64,000 nt of DNA from Cyrtodaria siliqua (GCA_037043455.1 JAWPHD010004486.1:62001-126000); one strand, 5' to 3'; shown: positions 33,346-44,639, counted from the first letter of the stretch. Notes: generated by a model from the sequence alone, not told the origin. Translations and numbers: made by a program.

Positions 33346-34309
33346 CTTTTATCATAATGATTCGAACAATATATACTAATTCCAACCTCATTAGCATATC
33401 TAAATTTAACGTGATTTCATTCGATGAAACCTAACACGTGACGTCATTTTGAATAACGTTAAACATGTACATAACTAGTCTCGGCCAGCCAGACCGTATC
33501 ATGCATATGTCTTACTGGTTCTAGATTCGTGTAGCATAGCGTAACTAAGAAATCAAAAGCAGGCCGGGTGTTCGAGGCTAGCATATAACCATTCGCAACA
33601 TCGCGTACACTGCTTCCATATTGGTAACGTCATCCTAGCATGAGACGCCTTAGATTCCCGCCAAAACAAATGAAAGTTATCATCGCAGTTTTGCAATGTC
33701 ATTTAGCGAGTTTTCTATCTACACTTTATTTACATGAAAGCAGTGATAAAACATTCATCTGTTTTGTAAATAACAAACATGCAACTCAATTATACAACAA
33801 CACGTGTGACTAACGGCTATATTGTTTACACAGCAACAGCTAAGCATTATTTTCTGTGCCATTGCTTTCCGGCTAACAGAATGTCAAGATTATGAACATA
33901 CCGATGTGTCTATAAACGAACGAGGCGTGATCCCGAAGAATGACGGAATTGGCCGAGTTTTCACGAATGACATATAACTACTTTCTTTCGCGACGGTCTG
34001 AATAATTATGCCTTATATTATTTTCAGTGCGTTTCTCACTCTTTGAATGTCGTTCTTAATCGAAATGTTTGTATTTGTTTGGAGTTTATGCATGTGTAAG
34101 CTATGTCGTATCAGGCACAACTTTTACAAAGTCTCGTAACTGTTATTTATTCCGATCTTTGGAGATCGCTGAACCCGATGTTTATTTACAGATATCGGTG
34201 TTACACTTTCGAATACTTTTGTTTTCTTACTTTAATTTCGAATATGTGAATCCACTATTCCAGCCTTTAAAGGTTAGTGTTTAATCAGCGTTAGGATATG
34301 TTGCCTGCT
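33346..34309. other. Unassigned sequence
   Basis: One TGACGTCA near 33441. A 71-codon ORF (34069-34284) has no recognisable domain. Could be single-copy. Confidence 0.35.
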
Positions 34310-34660
34310 TTTTAATTTAGTCTTTTGACGGTTACCTGTGATACGCAGACTTCATAACCTCTGTCCCGACTAAATTCCATTTTGTTTATTTCGCCCATTG
34401 TTTTCTCGTTTAGGGTAAAGCATTGTTAGAAACTGAGAAAATACCTCATTGAAGGTTCCATGTTCCATCTTCAAAATGGCTCAAATTTCTGAACTATTGA
34501 CATTTTAAATATTGAGTCTGTTTAACCCTAGGCTGTAAATGGCGTGAACGGTAGCAAGCAAATACCACTACCGCTCATGAACAGTATCCATCAAACCGAG
34601 ACTGCAGTATTATTTTGTATTTCTTGTGTTCGGAGATTTCCAAATGTCTCCTTTCATTTA
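34310..34660 (+). repeat. Dispersed GAACGGTAG-family repeat, plus strand
   Basis: Reverse complement of 3900-4260: CCCATTGTTTTCTCGTTTAG, GAAGGTTCCATGTTC, GTGAACGGTAGCAAGC with CTACCGCTC, AACCGAGACTGCAGTATT. It is not next to PLE coding here, but a PLE tail follows 175 bp downstream. Confidence 0.65.
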
Positions 34661-34834
34661 TCAGTTGCACAAGCATAAACTTGCACAATTAAAAGAAAGT
34701 AGATTCATTTTTTAAAAAGCATACTGTCAACAAGATCAGCTTTTACTTTTAAGTACGCGTTTTCTTATTTCCTATTCAGGGTCAGTTCAAAGCTACGTCA
34801 AGTTCACAGCTGACGCCAGCTATGAAATATAGAT

Positions 34835-35040
34835 ATAAAATTCGAACAGGAAAAGCAGCATTCAAGGAAGGCAGTCAACCACAAACACACACAGAAACAA
34901 AGAACAAATTTAAAGATGAATAAAAGGCCAAATAAGACATCACAAACACAAAATGTTTGACAATAGGGCTACCGCCTTGGAACGGTCAGTGGCAAAAAGG
35001 CCGCTGGGGGTTTAAACCAGGTTCTAGGGTGCACTTTACA
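34835..35040 (-). mobile_element. PLE tail unit, antisense
   Basis: TTCGAACAGGAAAAGCAGC, AGTCAACCACAAACACAC, GACATCACAAACACAAAATG, CTACCGCCTTGGAACGGTC, TTAAACCAGGTTCTAGGGTG. Full-length and close to the family consensus. PLE 3' UTR sequence (GTAAATAAAGAAATCCCCGC) continues to ~35085. Confidence 0.85.
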
Positions 35041-35204
35041 ATAAAACGAGACAGTGTAAATAAAGAAATCCCCGCCATGAACTATGACCTATAAAAGTTA
35101 ACATGCAAAAATGCAAACAGTGGAACCGCAGATGGTGAGAGTGATCATAATGAAATGTTATTGGGACAAATAAGAAAGAACGTTGTTTTAATGACTCTGA
35201 CAAT

Positions 35205-35295
35205 TGAACTTTGCTGTTAGTGTCTGACAATTGAACGTTGCTGTTAATGTCTCTGACAATTAAACGTTGTTGTTAATGTCTCTAACAATTGATAT
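35205..35295 (+). repeat. ~33-bp tandem repeat, three copies
   Basis: TCTGACAATTGAACGTTGC plus TGTTAATG, three times with changes. Confidence 0.85.
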
Positions 35296-35515
35296 GAAAG
35301 TGTAAACAAAAATAATTAGGATAGTGTTTTGTATAACCTACATAAAAACAATTACTGTACGCAAATACATGTCATTTTACTGTTTAACACTTATATAATA
35401 ATTGGCCTCACTTGCCAAATATATTCAATCAACTCAGGCCTTTGTAATCACGTGCAAAACTAAATAGAAGGGTCTATGGGGAAAAATGTCACAACTTCAT
35501 TTGTGATACTGTAAT

Positions 35516-37239
35516 ATTATTTATTTATTTTATTAAAGTCTCATCATAGTATATACAGTCTACAATAGCATAAAACAACAACACATAATATTATACACCA
35601 TGTCACTCTTGTAAGAGTTATAAGAGACTAAAAGATATATATGATATCTTCTAAAAATATACTATATTTTACAATATTAATACTATATGTCATACAATTA
35701 TCACACATTCTTCTTTTTTTTTTTTTTTTTTTTTCTTTTTTTTCACAGCAATTTACCACATTACCATATTCATTTAATTTATTTTTACAATGATAAGAAT
35801 TGAGCTATAATCGTTAATCCTGAGCAGAGTGTACTTATAAGTATAATTACAAAATGCTCTAAAAAAGTATTAAAATAAACTTTATATTAAAACACTGAAT
35901 TTATGAAAACTGCACCATGATGGCATTAGAAGTGCTTATTAAAAAAAACATTTTAAAAAATCAATTATCATCTCAAATCAGATTTGCTATGACCTGATTA
36001 ACAATCATTGCTCAAATATAAATAAAACAATTACATATATATTAAATTAACATAAGATATCAACATACATATACAATATTAACACATTGTTCACATAGAA
36101 ATATATATTTACACTTCAAACAAATTAAATCTAAATCAAGCCTACCGATAAAGATAACTTGATCTTCTTTGCAATATTTTGAAGCAGGTTTTGGCACATA
36201 TTCTAATCAGATTTACATTATTAAATAGAAAAACTATCTTCTGTTCGTCTGTATAGTCATTGAAATTTGAATCGAGTAAGAATGCATAATCAATCATTTG
36301 TAATCGTATATCATTATATAATGGACATGAAAGTATAACGTGAATCTCATTTTCTACAGTATCATTACAAAACGGACACACTCTTTCACAAACTGGAAGC
36401 CTTTCATAACGACCAGTTTCTAAACGAATGGGCGCAACACCACACCGAAATCTAGATAAAGCAGATCTATGGTTGCGTGGTAGAATCATTGTACAATATT
36501 CTTCGGTTTTAAAAACACTTTTAAATAATTTGTAAGTACGTAACTTGTTTCCACCTGTACTATTTCTACTATGTTCAAGGTTAACAATATTGAACCAATC
36601 ATATTTATACTTATCAATAAACGCCCTGTTAACATTGCCAAGCATAGTTCGTTTTACTAAAACAGTATCCATATTAGTTATAACATTACAATCAATATTA
36701 GAGAAATTAGTCTTAACTCGATATGGCCAATTTTTACATCTAGAACTGTTTAAATTATAACAATAAGTAAAAACTTGTTTATTAAATCGTGTTATCGGCA
36801 TGTAATTCAGTCGAATCCAATAAGTGGACACAGTGGTTAATTGTCTAGCAAAGACTGGCTTCCATGCCATATCACCAGCCAAAGCAGCTGACGGTGCATT
36901 ACGTGTCGTGCCAAGAAATGCTCGCATTGCTCTATGCTGTAGGGCATCTATGCATGAAAAGGATCTAGTACCCCAAATGGCTACAATGGACCATACCATT
37001 GAATCAAACAACTTTGTATAAACATTATATGGCATACCTCCTAGTGTCTTATATTTAGCAATTAATAAGCCTAGTGCTCTACTGGCTGACTTAGAAACAA
37101 ATGAAGCTGTGACGTTAAAGTCTAGAAATTCGTCTAGAATCAGACCAAGATAAATATATTTGTCCTTAATACATAAATCACCACGTCGTATGCTAGTGAA
37201 GACAATAATTAAGGATTGCATAAAACTGTCGACAGACAT
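35516..37239 (-). mobile_element. 5'-truncated LINE, minus strand
   Basis: ORF at 36142-37239, then a ~620-bp AT-rich 3' UTR ending in an AATAAAATAAATAAATAA-type tail at about 35516-35540. Truncated before the RT catalytic core. A T-rich tract at 35707-35740 (A-rich in the element) lies inside the UTR. Confidence 0.8.
36142..37239 (-). CDS. LINE RT thumb and C-terminal domain (365 codons)
   Basis: Starts just after the YADD region would end: DKYIYLGLILDEFLDFNV, SASRALGLLIAKYKTLGGMP, YTKLFDSMV, AIWGTRSFSCIDALQHRAMR, then GDMAWKP, LRTYKLFKSVFKTEEY, RFRCGVAPIRLETGRYE and a zinc-knuckle-like CPFC...EIHVILSC. Same architecture as the 7.5-kb LINE C-terminus (LRTYRLFK, GILPLRIETGRY, CRFC) but a different family. 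Part of the usual WPVINYG-like stretch near the thumb appears deleted. The chosen start is only the first ATG in an open frame. Confidence 0.85.
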   Translation of the reverse strand: MSVDSFMQSLIIVFTSIRRGDLCIKDKYIYLGLILDEFLDFNVTASFVSKSASRALGLLIAKYKTLGGMPYNVYTKLFDSMVWSIVAIWGTRSFSCIDALQHRAMRAFLGTTRNAPSAALAGDMAWKPVFARQLTTVSTYWIRLNYMPITRFNKQVFTYCYNLNSSRCKNWPYRVKTNFSNIDCNVITNMDTVLVKRTMLGNVNRAFIDKYKYDWFNIVNLEHSRNSTGGNKLRTYKLFKSVFKTEEYCTMILPRNHRSALSRFRCGVAPIRLETGRYERLPVCERVCPFCNDTVENEIHVILSCPLYNDIRLQMIDYAFLLDSNFNDYTDEQKIVFLFNNVNLIRICAKTCFKILQRRSSYLYR

Positions 37240-37479
37240 TTAATCAACGTGCATGTGTGCCTTTGAAACATCAGTCTCATATATCTTTACAATTCGACAT
37301 GCTTTAAGACAAATACATAACAATATGCATTAGACAACAAGCATAAAATATGCTTTAATGATTATGCTATTGTTGATTAACCATATATCAATTTGTGTAA
37401 AAAGGTTTGCGACAAAGCAATTAATAATGTTCGTGTATTTGTGTGATAATGTTTATCGTACAGAAAATGTAGAATACCA
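37240..37479. other. Unassigned sequence
   Basis: Flank of the LINE; nothing recognised. Confidence 0.3.
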
Positions 37480-37665
37480 AAAAAACACAGCCATATAAAC
37501 AAGCACGCATTAAAAACAAAAAACAACCATTAGTAAAAGAAGACACGAAACAACTACATGTATAAATAGAAGACGCCACAACGCAATCATAAAATGATTG
37601 AAAGGTCAGTGGAGAAAAGCTCGCTGGGAGTTTAAACCAGTTTCTAAAGTGAACCAAATATTACC
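37480..37665 (-). mobile_element. PLE tail unit, antisense, diverged
   Basis: Recognised mainly by its distal end: GGTCAGTGGAGAAAAGCTCG, CTGGGAGTTTAAACCAG, TTTCTAAAGTGAACC. The central part is weak. Confidence 0.5.
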
Positions 37666-38134
37666 ATATGGCTTCTTTTTTAACACAAAACATGTTTGCT
37701 AATATAGCACGGTATGACGAAGCCAAACTAAGTTCCCGTAATTTACAGTTAGTTCTCTATATAACCGCAAGCCGTATACATAAAACACTACGCTGACGCA
37801 GTAGAACAAGCTAGGTGCGTTCGATAAGGTACGATTCGTGTTACAATATCGGAAGAAGCAGCGGCTCGTCGAATTTATAACAACAAAAACCAGCACATGA
37901 TCACAATATAAATAACATTTCAATTGTTCTATCGAGAAATTATGGTTTCACCATGGAACTGATGACGTCAAGCGTCCATCACACGGCTTTAATCAATATG
38001 GCGGCGGGAAGATCCAGAACCATAATTAGGTTTGTTCAGTCCTTGGAGAATTCTAGCAACGGGTTAAAGGGATATACGACAATCTGATACGATAGTTTTT
38101 CTTCAAAATGTGAATACTTTATATATGTGCAAAG
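37666..38134. other. Unassigned sequence
   Basis: Has one TGACGTCA near 37964 and AATATGGCGGCGGG. No ORF or repeat recognised. Confidence 0.3.
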
Positions 38135-38143
38135 CATTATTAA

Positions 38144-38386
38144 CGTGTTTGTTTGTTTGTTTGTATGGTGTTTTACGTCATTTTTAACACATACTATATG
38201 TCGGTCGGTTTTTTGTGGTAGAGCAAGACCACCCACTTTTCCTGGGTAGAACCAGTATTGAACACCTCCCTACATCCTTAAGAATCGACACTTCCTCACT
38301 TACAAGTCGAGCTCCCAGTGGGATTCGAACCCGCAGCGGAAGGTTTACAACGCAACGTCGTTAACCATTCGGCGACGGAGACAATA
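38144..38386 (-). mobile_element. SINE, family 1, full length with 9-bp TSD
   Basis: Minus strand: GTCTCCGTCGCCGAATGGTT (A-box region), GGGTTCGAATCCCACTGG (B box), GAGCTCGACTTGTAAGTGAG, TGGTTCTACCCAGGAAAAG, then an (ACAA)n tail. The long gap between A and B boxes is like a Leu/Ser-type tRNA. CATTATTAA flanks it at 38135-38143 and 38387-38395. Confidence 0.85.
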
Positions 38387-38489
38387 CATTATTAATAATG
38401 TATCAAATAGTTCAAAACAAATTATTGATCATATTTCTAATTGTTGTATACAGGTATATACATATCCATCAATTGTTTTCCTATTTGAC

Positions 38490-38720
38490 ATCAATGTTAG
38501 AATGTCAAATATTAATTATTTGCTGCTACTTCAACTCAAGTATGGATAATGCACCAGAAAAGATGGGGTCACAATCCCTGTAAGAATGTTTCGTTTGTTT
38601 ATTAAACATGTTAAGGTTACAGCAACTGCTGTTTTCCTTGACAGTCGTTCAAAGTGTAGGCCTAGATTCCAAAGTTCCAATTGGTGTTGGTACCTACATC
38701 CATATTTAAGTAAACTATCA
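38490..38720. repeat. Dispersed repeat (copy at 52150-52430)
   Basis: ATTTGCTGCTACTTCAACTC, AAGTATGGATAATGC, GTTTGTTTATTAAACATG match the 52-kb copy. Minus-strand ORFs in both copies share LTCL(I/V)NK and HYPYLS, so an old coding origin is possible. Confidence 0.65.
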
Positions 38721-39224
38721 AACAATAAAACCTATAAAATTCTAATTTTTACTTTCCCGATATTTAGATATGTAAGCAATATGTATGTTGTATAAATAAA
38801 TCTAGGTACCTGAAGATTGCCCCTGTTCCTTTAAACTTACGCAGCTGTAACATCAGCCAAGCAAACCTTAATGAAATAAGTACGGTTTGTTAATGTCATC
38901 TTAGGCCAATCCAGTGTCTCAGAAGAATAAGGAAACCTCCAATATTTAACCTATAGCAGACTGCAGTAGATTTGAGGCATTAAATCAGTAAAAGAATGCA
39001 AATTGTATAAGTGTGTGAGTAGGTGTTCACCTGTGCGTCCGTTCATGCGTTTGTCACAAATGATGCAACTCTCTATTAATGATATATACTGCATTTGTCT
39101 ATGACAGAATGGTAAAGGAACCAGATACAGAATGTATTTTAATAAAAATTGCAAAAATATCACTTAAATGTTCATTTATAGCTTGTATTTTGTTTACGTT
39201 CCACTTATAAATAATGTCAAGAAT
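38721..39224. other. Unassigned sequence
   Basis: No recognisable feature. Confidence 0.3.
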
Positions 39225-39430
39225 GAATTGAATTAAATTGAATTGATATTTGGTGTTTTACGTCATTTTCAGCACATTTTAGGTTATATGTAACGGTCAA
39301 TCTTTTCATAGTGGAGGCAGGCCATCCATGTTTTCCAGACTAGAATTAGTTCCGCGTACCTGCCACCATCCGTAAAAATCGATACTTTTTCCCTTACAAG
39401 TCGAGTTCAGTGGGATTCGAACCCGCAGCC
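39225..39430 (-). mobile_element. SINE, family 1, diverged
   Basis: TGTTTTACGTCATTTTCAGC, GTGGAGGCAGGCCATCC, ATCCGTAAAAATCGATAC, GTGGGATTCGAACCCGCAGC. Ends just after the B box; a GAATTGAATT-type tail lies at its left. Confidence 0.8.
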
Positions 39431-39589
39431 TTGCGAGACGAGAAATTTAAAACTCAGAGTCCGGACACGGATTTGAAGACTTTACTTTAAGGGGGTAGTC
39501 CATTTAATAAAACTAATCTTCCCCGATGTTCTTAACACAGCTACACACTAAACAAAACAAAAACAAAATAACAAAAAAAAAATACATAT

Positions 39590-39620
39590 AAAAATCGAAC
39601 AGGAAAAGTAACATTCAAGT
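39590..39620 (-). mobile_element. Short PLE tail scrap
   Basis: ATCGAACAGGAAAAGTAACA then TTCAAG, followed directly by dispersed repeat D. Confidence 0.55.
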
Positions 39621-39624
39621 AGCT

Positions 39625-39730
39625 GACTCGGTATTATTGAGTCTGTTCATGAGAGGCAATGTAAAGTGCAACACCTGTCACGCCTCCTTGCACCGGCTTA
39701 AGCGATATTCTACGTTAAAGCCACAAATAT
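39625..39730 (-). repeat. Dispersed repeat D, antisense
   Basis: GCTGACTCGGTATTATTGAG, TCTGTTCATGAGAGGCAATG, GTGCAACACC. Same family as 17290-17460. Confidence 0.65.
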
Positions 39731-39820
39731 TGGGCTTGTTGATCCCAAAGGACCGACCAGTAAGTACTAACACGTCAATACCAATTTCAACAAAAATGTT
39801 GCAGATATATTGTGATTTTA

Positions 39821-40065
39821 TTTGTTTGTATGGTGTTTTTACGTCATTTTCAACACATACAAGGTTATATGACGGTCGATTTGTTTGTGGTGGAGGCAGA
39901 CCACTCACTTTTCCTGGGTAGAACCAGTTCTGTAGACCTTCCGACATCCGTAAGAATCGACACTTCCTCACTTACAAGTCGAGCTCCCAGTGGGATTCAA
40001 CCCGCAGCGGTGAGAGGCGAATGTTTACAACACAACGTCGATAACCATTCGGCCACGGAGACGCT
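39821..40065 (-). mobile_element. SINE, family 1, full length with 15-bp TSD
   Basis: Flanked by perfect TATATTGTGATTTTA at 39806-39820 and 40066-40080, so probably a recent insertion. Minus strand: GTCTCCGTGGCCGAATGGTT, a B box with one base lost (GCGGGTTGAATCCC), GAGCTCGACTTGTAAGTGAG, GGTTCTACCCAGGAAAAGTG, then the ACAAATAAA tail. Confidence 0.92.
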
Positions 40066-40080
40066 TATATTGTGATTTTA

Positions 40081-41150
40081 GTTCATTAAAACTCAATCAG
40101 TTGACATACATGGTCGTCTACGCTGTGGGATTTCATTCCAAATTACTAGCCCAGAGTAGGGCATATTTTCTTTTTAAAAAAGCTCCTTCTGGTAATATCA
40201 CAATAAGAGCGTGTATTTCGTGACCTTAGTGCATAAGAAAAACGAAGCTGTTTAGAAAATTGAAATATAACATTTGGCTTGATTAAGAACAATTCGTTGG
40301 TCAATTGTCATAGCATTCATAGCGTCCATGGCATTATTTAAACGTCTTGTGGCGTTTCTTTGTACAAAACCACTTATGTCCCTTTTCTCGTATATCCTCA
40401 TTCATACAACATTGCAACACTCTAAGTGGCTGAATAGTAAATAATTCTATAGTTACGCGAAATAGTGTTTTATTCTATAACTGAGTACTCAAATGCCAAA
40501 TTGTCGGAACCAATCAGACTTATTCCGTAGTAGTTTCGAATAATATTTTTTTGAAATATCTTATCATTGTTACAAAATGTTGGCTTACATGAACCTTCAG
40601 TAAGGTAACCTTCAGTAAGGTTCAGTAAGGCGCAGTAGTTTTGTTGCGGTATTAAATAGTATATAACAAACGCCACGATCTGCAATCTGATTGGTTTGGA
40701 TAATTTGGCATGTGAGCGATTTCATAAACAAAACAAAACCACACACACATAGGCGCCTATTAAGACAATGTCTTTCGAATGCACATATTAATAATGCACA
40801 TTATTAATGTTTTCAATTGAATATGTCATTATACTCACCAAATAGTAGAAAACATCAGGAAACGATAGATATAGATATAAATCATTAATGGCATATATTC
40901 ATATATCCTTTTTTTTAATCCAATTCAATTCAATTCTTTGTAACAACATCTTTTTCTGCTTTTTCCCCCTTTTTTCCTTTTTTATTTAATTATTACTGAG
41001 GAGTCAATACTTAACATTTCATTACACTACTTTACGACGATCTACTGTACATATTTGCTGTGATACTGTATTAGGATTAGTGTTCATTGTCATGTATTAC
41101 CCGTCTTAATATTTCTTTACGTTTTAGTATCTTCATAAGATAAAAGTAGA
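40081..41150. other. Unassigned sequence
   Basis: Only small direct repeats around 40590-40630 (ACCTTCAGTAAGGT). No ORF with recognisable content. Confidence 0.35.
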
Positions 41151-41154
41151 TATA

Positions 41155-41345
41155 CAAGTCGAACAGGAAATGTAGCATTTAAGGACCACAATCAATCAAA
41201 AACACGCATAGAATTAATTAATTAAGATGAATAAAAAACATGATATGACATCACATACAAAAAAAGGCTGACAACAGGGCTATCGCGTGGAAAGGTCAGT
41301 GGCAAGAAATGCTGCTGGTGGTTTAGAACTGGTTCAAGGGTGTAC
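41155..41345 (-). mobile_element. PLE tail unit, antisense
   Basis: AAGTCGAACAGGAAATGTAG, CATGATATGACATCACATAC, GAAAGGTCAGTGGCAAG, GTTTAGAACTGGTTCAAGG. A separate copy just beyond the end of PLE copy 4. Confidence 0.75.
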
Positions 41346-41812
41346 TAAAAGTAGATTTAAATGTCGAACAGAAAATGTAGCATTCAATGACCACAGTCAA
41401 CCAAAGACACGCATAGAAACAAACACTAATTACAAATATGAATAAAGGGCATATTATGACATCACAAACATAAAAGGGTTGTCACCAGGACTACCGCCTT
41501 GGAACGGTCAGCGGCAAAACATGCCACCAGGGGTTTAAACCAGGTTCTATGGTGCACCAAATCTCAATCTTACCCTTTTGCCATCCCGATAAAACGATAC
41601 AGTGTAAATAAAGAAGTCCGCGCCACATTATATCCTCTAACAAACTAGGCAGCATTGATATGCAATATAAGTATAGCACAAAGATGATCATGTATATATG
41701 AATATAACAACACAGTAGCCTAGAAAGCCAAAAAGCAAGTGCGGAAAGACTTGGCAGAAACCAGAGCAACAAGATAATAAACCAGGAAGGGCACGACAAG
41801 ACAATTGCAAGA

Positions 41813-41878
41813 TTGGAGACAAACATCAAACATTACCGTCCTCTCAGGATTTATGTAGACGTCATCATAGGTTCGACA
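41813..41878 (-). ncRNA. SECIS-like stem-loop, PLE copy 4
   Basis: Minus strand: CCTATGATGACGTCTACATAAA, with the stop TAA in the apical loop as in copy 1 after VEPMMTST, then GGACGGTAATG and TTTGATGTTTGTCTCC. Core ATGA/AA/TGAT positions are kept; helix II is less perfect. Confidence 0.5.
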
Positions 41879-41899
41879 ATATGTTCGGTCATCGCACGA

Positions 41900-42062
41900 T
41901 TTGAAAATAAGTATAAAAGTCGAACAGGAAATGAAGCTTTCACAGAACACAGTAACACCAAAAACACGCAAAAGGACAAACATAAATGACAATGCTAACA
42001 CAGAATAAAGGCATTTGCCGTCACAAACACAAAACAATGTTGACAATAGGGCTACCGCCTTG
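41900..42062 (-). mobile_element. PLE tail unit inserted in PLE coding end
   Basis: GTCGAACAGGAAATGAAGC, CACAGTAACACCAAAAACAC, TGCCGTCACAAACACAAAAC, GGGCTACCGCCTTGGAA. It separates VRHYAFLF-type coding from the ACGATGACC region that is contiguous in copy 1. No GT...AG borders, so not a normal intron. Confidence 0.75.
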
Positions 42063-42157
42063 GAAAGAGGAAAGCATAGTGGCGAACTGTAAATGGATCA
42101 ATCACTAGAACTGTAGTGCGTCGCAACATGATAGGATCATAACCTCGTTCGATAAAC

Positions 42158-42299
42158 AAGTTTAATAAAGATTGAATGAAAGTGTTCATGGTCAAGGATA
42201 TTACAACGTTATAAATCACGTCTCGCTTAAGTTTAATAAAGATTGAATGAAAGTGTTCATGGTCAAGGATATTACAACGTTATAAATCACGTCTCGCTA
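42158..42299 (-). repeat. 71-bp tandem duplication in PLE coding
   Basis: Two essentially identical copies of AAGTTTAATAAAGATTGAAT...ACGTCTCGCTT. On the minus strand this is the region before FIERGYDPIML. 71 is not a multiple of three, so it also shifts the frame. Confidence 0.9.
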
Positions 42300-42604
42300 G
42301 ATGCCAGATTGTGATCATTCTTGTCGCAGAAGAGTTGTCAAATTAATCAGGGTTACGATAATAACATTTTGCAATAGTTTTTCGACGTTTATGGTAACGG
42401 TAGCCCCTGCTGGGGTAGATGTTTAGTTATGCAAAAGTTACGAATATTAAAGTCCTCGACTCGACTACAAGCTCAAACAAAAACCAATAAATTGATAAAC
42501 ATATACCCGTCTTAGTAAGGATAATTAACGATATCGAAATGAAAATCATCTCTCTTGCAATAAATTGCGTTTATTTTTTCTCCATTTTCAATTGAGAGAT
42601 GCAG

Positions 42605-42770
42605 AGAAAGATAAAAATATCGAACGCGGAAAGCAGAATTCAAGGATGACAGTCAACCACAAAACACAAAAATAAACACGCTAACAGACAAACGAGAAGG
42701 CAAAAGTAATAATAAATGCAAACGACATCACAAACACAAAAGGGTTGACAATAGGGCTACCGCCTTGGAA
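42605..42770 (-). mobile_element. PLE tail unit inserted in PLE RT
   Basis: CAAGGATGACAGTCAACCAC, AACGACATCACAAACACAAA, GGGTTGACAATAGGGC, TACCGCCTTGGAAAG. It splits the coding that corresponds to the FFNLDLSIENG stretch of copy 1. Confidence 0.8.
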
Positions 42771-42950
42771 AGTCGAGAAAAGAAACCTCAGTAACAAAAA
42801 TGTTGCTTTGTTATGTTGAAAATGTGTAGTGTATATATTATTTACCATAGCAGAGAAGAAAGGATTGTCAATGTTTAATATAGCATCCAGATACCGAGAG
42901 GTATCATTAAAGGCTTTGAATAGCATCTGCATGACTCATCATGAACTCTC

Positions 42951-44329
42951 TTTTTAATAGCTTATATATGCAATTTCGAAAATACCATTCCGTGAAATAC
43001 GAAATAAATATAAAGGCGGTAAAACGTATATAGGTTATTTTATGTACTTTTACGTATCCTTAGCCACTCAAAAGCAGTGTTTATGGCTGGATATAAAATG
43101 TGAATTGGATGTATGTGTTTGTAGATTTTTATGTGATCTCAAATTAACAATAAAATCCTTAAATGTATATAAAGGTAGGACCAATTAATTAGGACCTTGT
43201 GAAGGACAACTGGTACCACTAATACAATTTCAAAACGTACAATTTACTGTTTGTTGTTGTATTTTCAGTTAAGTATGGTAAAGTCCAGTGTATGGTCGCA
43301 TCGCTACACCTATATTAATGTGCTTCTCAGTAAAACAGCTATAGTGTATTCATGTAACTTTCTAGGCTATATAGGCTGTATGTTTAAATGCTGAAAGAAC
43401 CTAGTTGTGTTTGTATTTTGTATTTGTATGTAGCTTTAACATTTTAAATAGTATATTGTGATCAACTAAATCAACTGCTTTTTTCTAAAAGCTATAAAAA
43501 CATATTTTCCTTCATTACAAACTTGAAGCATTATTCATAACAATACAAATGAGTATGATTTTACGAAAATCAGTATGTAATTAAAAGAAAAGAAGAGTTC
43601 TAGAAGGCGTACAAAATACATGGTTATTCTTTATTGACCATTTAAGTTATAGGGGGTCATTTATAACAACTATCAGAGAGATATTATGTTACTACGCTTT
43701 AGCAAATATCCAGGTATTTGATGTTGTTAATTCATTCAAAGAAAGAAAGGTTGCTATTTACAAATTGTCCAATAGTAGTGTTCCATTACCGTGGTCCTGC
43801 CTTAATTCCATTTAGCGATGGGAAAGCTTATATTAGCACGATTTCATAACGGATATTTCGACAATAAAACATGTTTAAAAACATATTTTACTGAAAAAGT
43901 GTGATAACCTGTTTAAATTACTTATTAAATGTTTCAATTTTACAATATGCACTTTTTAAGCCGTAATCCAGGTTTTATTTCATACCCCAGCAAACCCCGT
44001 TTTCGTTTCTTGGAGAAGAGGTTGGATGGGGTTTGAAAATTAATATTTGGACCGCGTTATGCGGCGTTTAGGGCTGTGTGGCGCTGTAAAAGTCGCTCCT
44101 TGTGTCCTTTGGGATCTTCGAGACAAATATTTGTTTTTAAATTAGATCACCGCTTAAATCATCTACAGACGCTATACATCAACTAGTACTAACTCAATTC
44201 GACGAGCGGCCAAAAAGTCGGTAAGTAAGCCAGAATCGATGCGTAAAATATTATATTTTATCTAGCCTTCGTACAACGAACATCGATCAATACACGGCTT
44301 CCGAATATATTTCAAAAGAAAAAAAGAAA
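42951..44329. other. Unassigned sequence
   Basis: AT-rich, no ORF over 60 codons in this interval and no repeat noticed. Could be intronic or intergenic. Confidence 0.35.
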
Positions 44330-44412
44330 ACAAAGCTTCCCGGAACTGGATTTGAACTAGTAACATTTCGCTTTTAGTAGTTCCTGTTTATGTAGATCTA
44401 ACCACTAGGCTT
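44330..44412 (-). pseudogene. tRNA-like sequence (SINE head or pseudogene)
   Basis: Minus strand: CCGAAGCCTAGTGGTTAGAT (A-box-like), AGTTCAAATCCAGTTCCGGG (B box and acceptor end). The anticodon arm is A-rich and not a proper stem. An adjacent A/G-rich tract could be a tail. Confidence 0.5.
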
Positions 44413-44639
44413 CGGATATTTGCTGCACTTTTAACAGTAAATAGGTAAAACTAGCGCAGACACTCGCACAAACGTATCAACCGCACATTAAAACATCGAG
44501 ATAAAGTTGTTTCGAAACGAAATCCTAGTTTTAAATAGAGAAAATACGGTATAACATCACGCATGGTTAATTTACATGTACGGCATTATGTACGTCTGAG
44601 GTGCGTTCAAATGTATTAAGTTATTTTGTAGGGTCTGTA

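Larger units (their letters stand above)
41350..42950 (-). mobile_element. Penelope-like element, copy 4 (two internal tail insertions)
   Basis: Minus strand in order: RT piece KAFNDTSRYLDAILNIDNPFF (~42915-42850; catalytic DD is DA); a tail unit (42605-42770); RT continuation with RDDFHFDIVNYPY-like sequence (~42560), an in-frame TGA, ACSRVEDFNIRN (~42470-42435); a 71-bp tandem duplication; FIERGYDPIML, RRTT, VIDPFTVRHYAF (to ~42065); a second tail unit (41900-42062); the SECIS-like loop (41813-41878); and a 3' UTR ending in the element's own tail (41365-41560). Defective but informative for comparison with copy 1. Confidence 0.8.

Noticed and set aside
41900..42062. Tail insertion as a spliceosomal intron of the PLE
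   Set aside because: No GT/AG borders, and the same sequence occurs widely outside genes.
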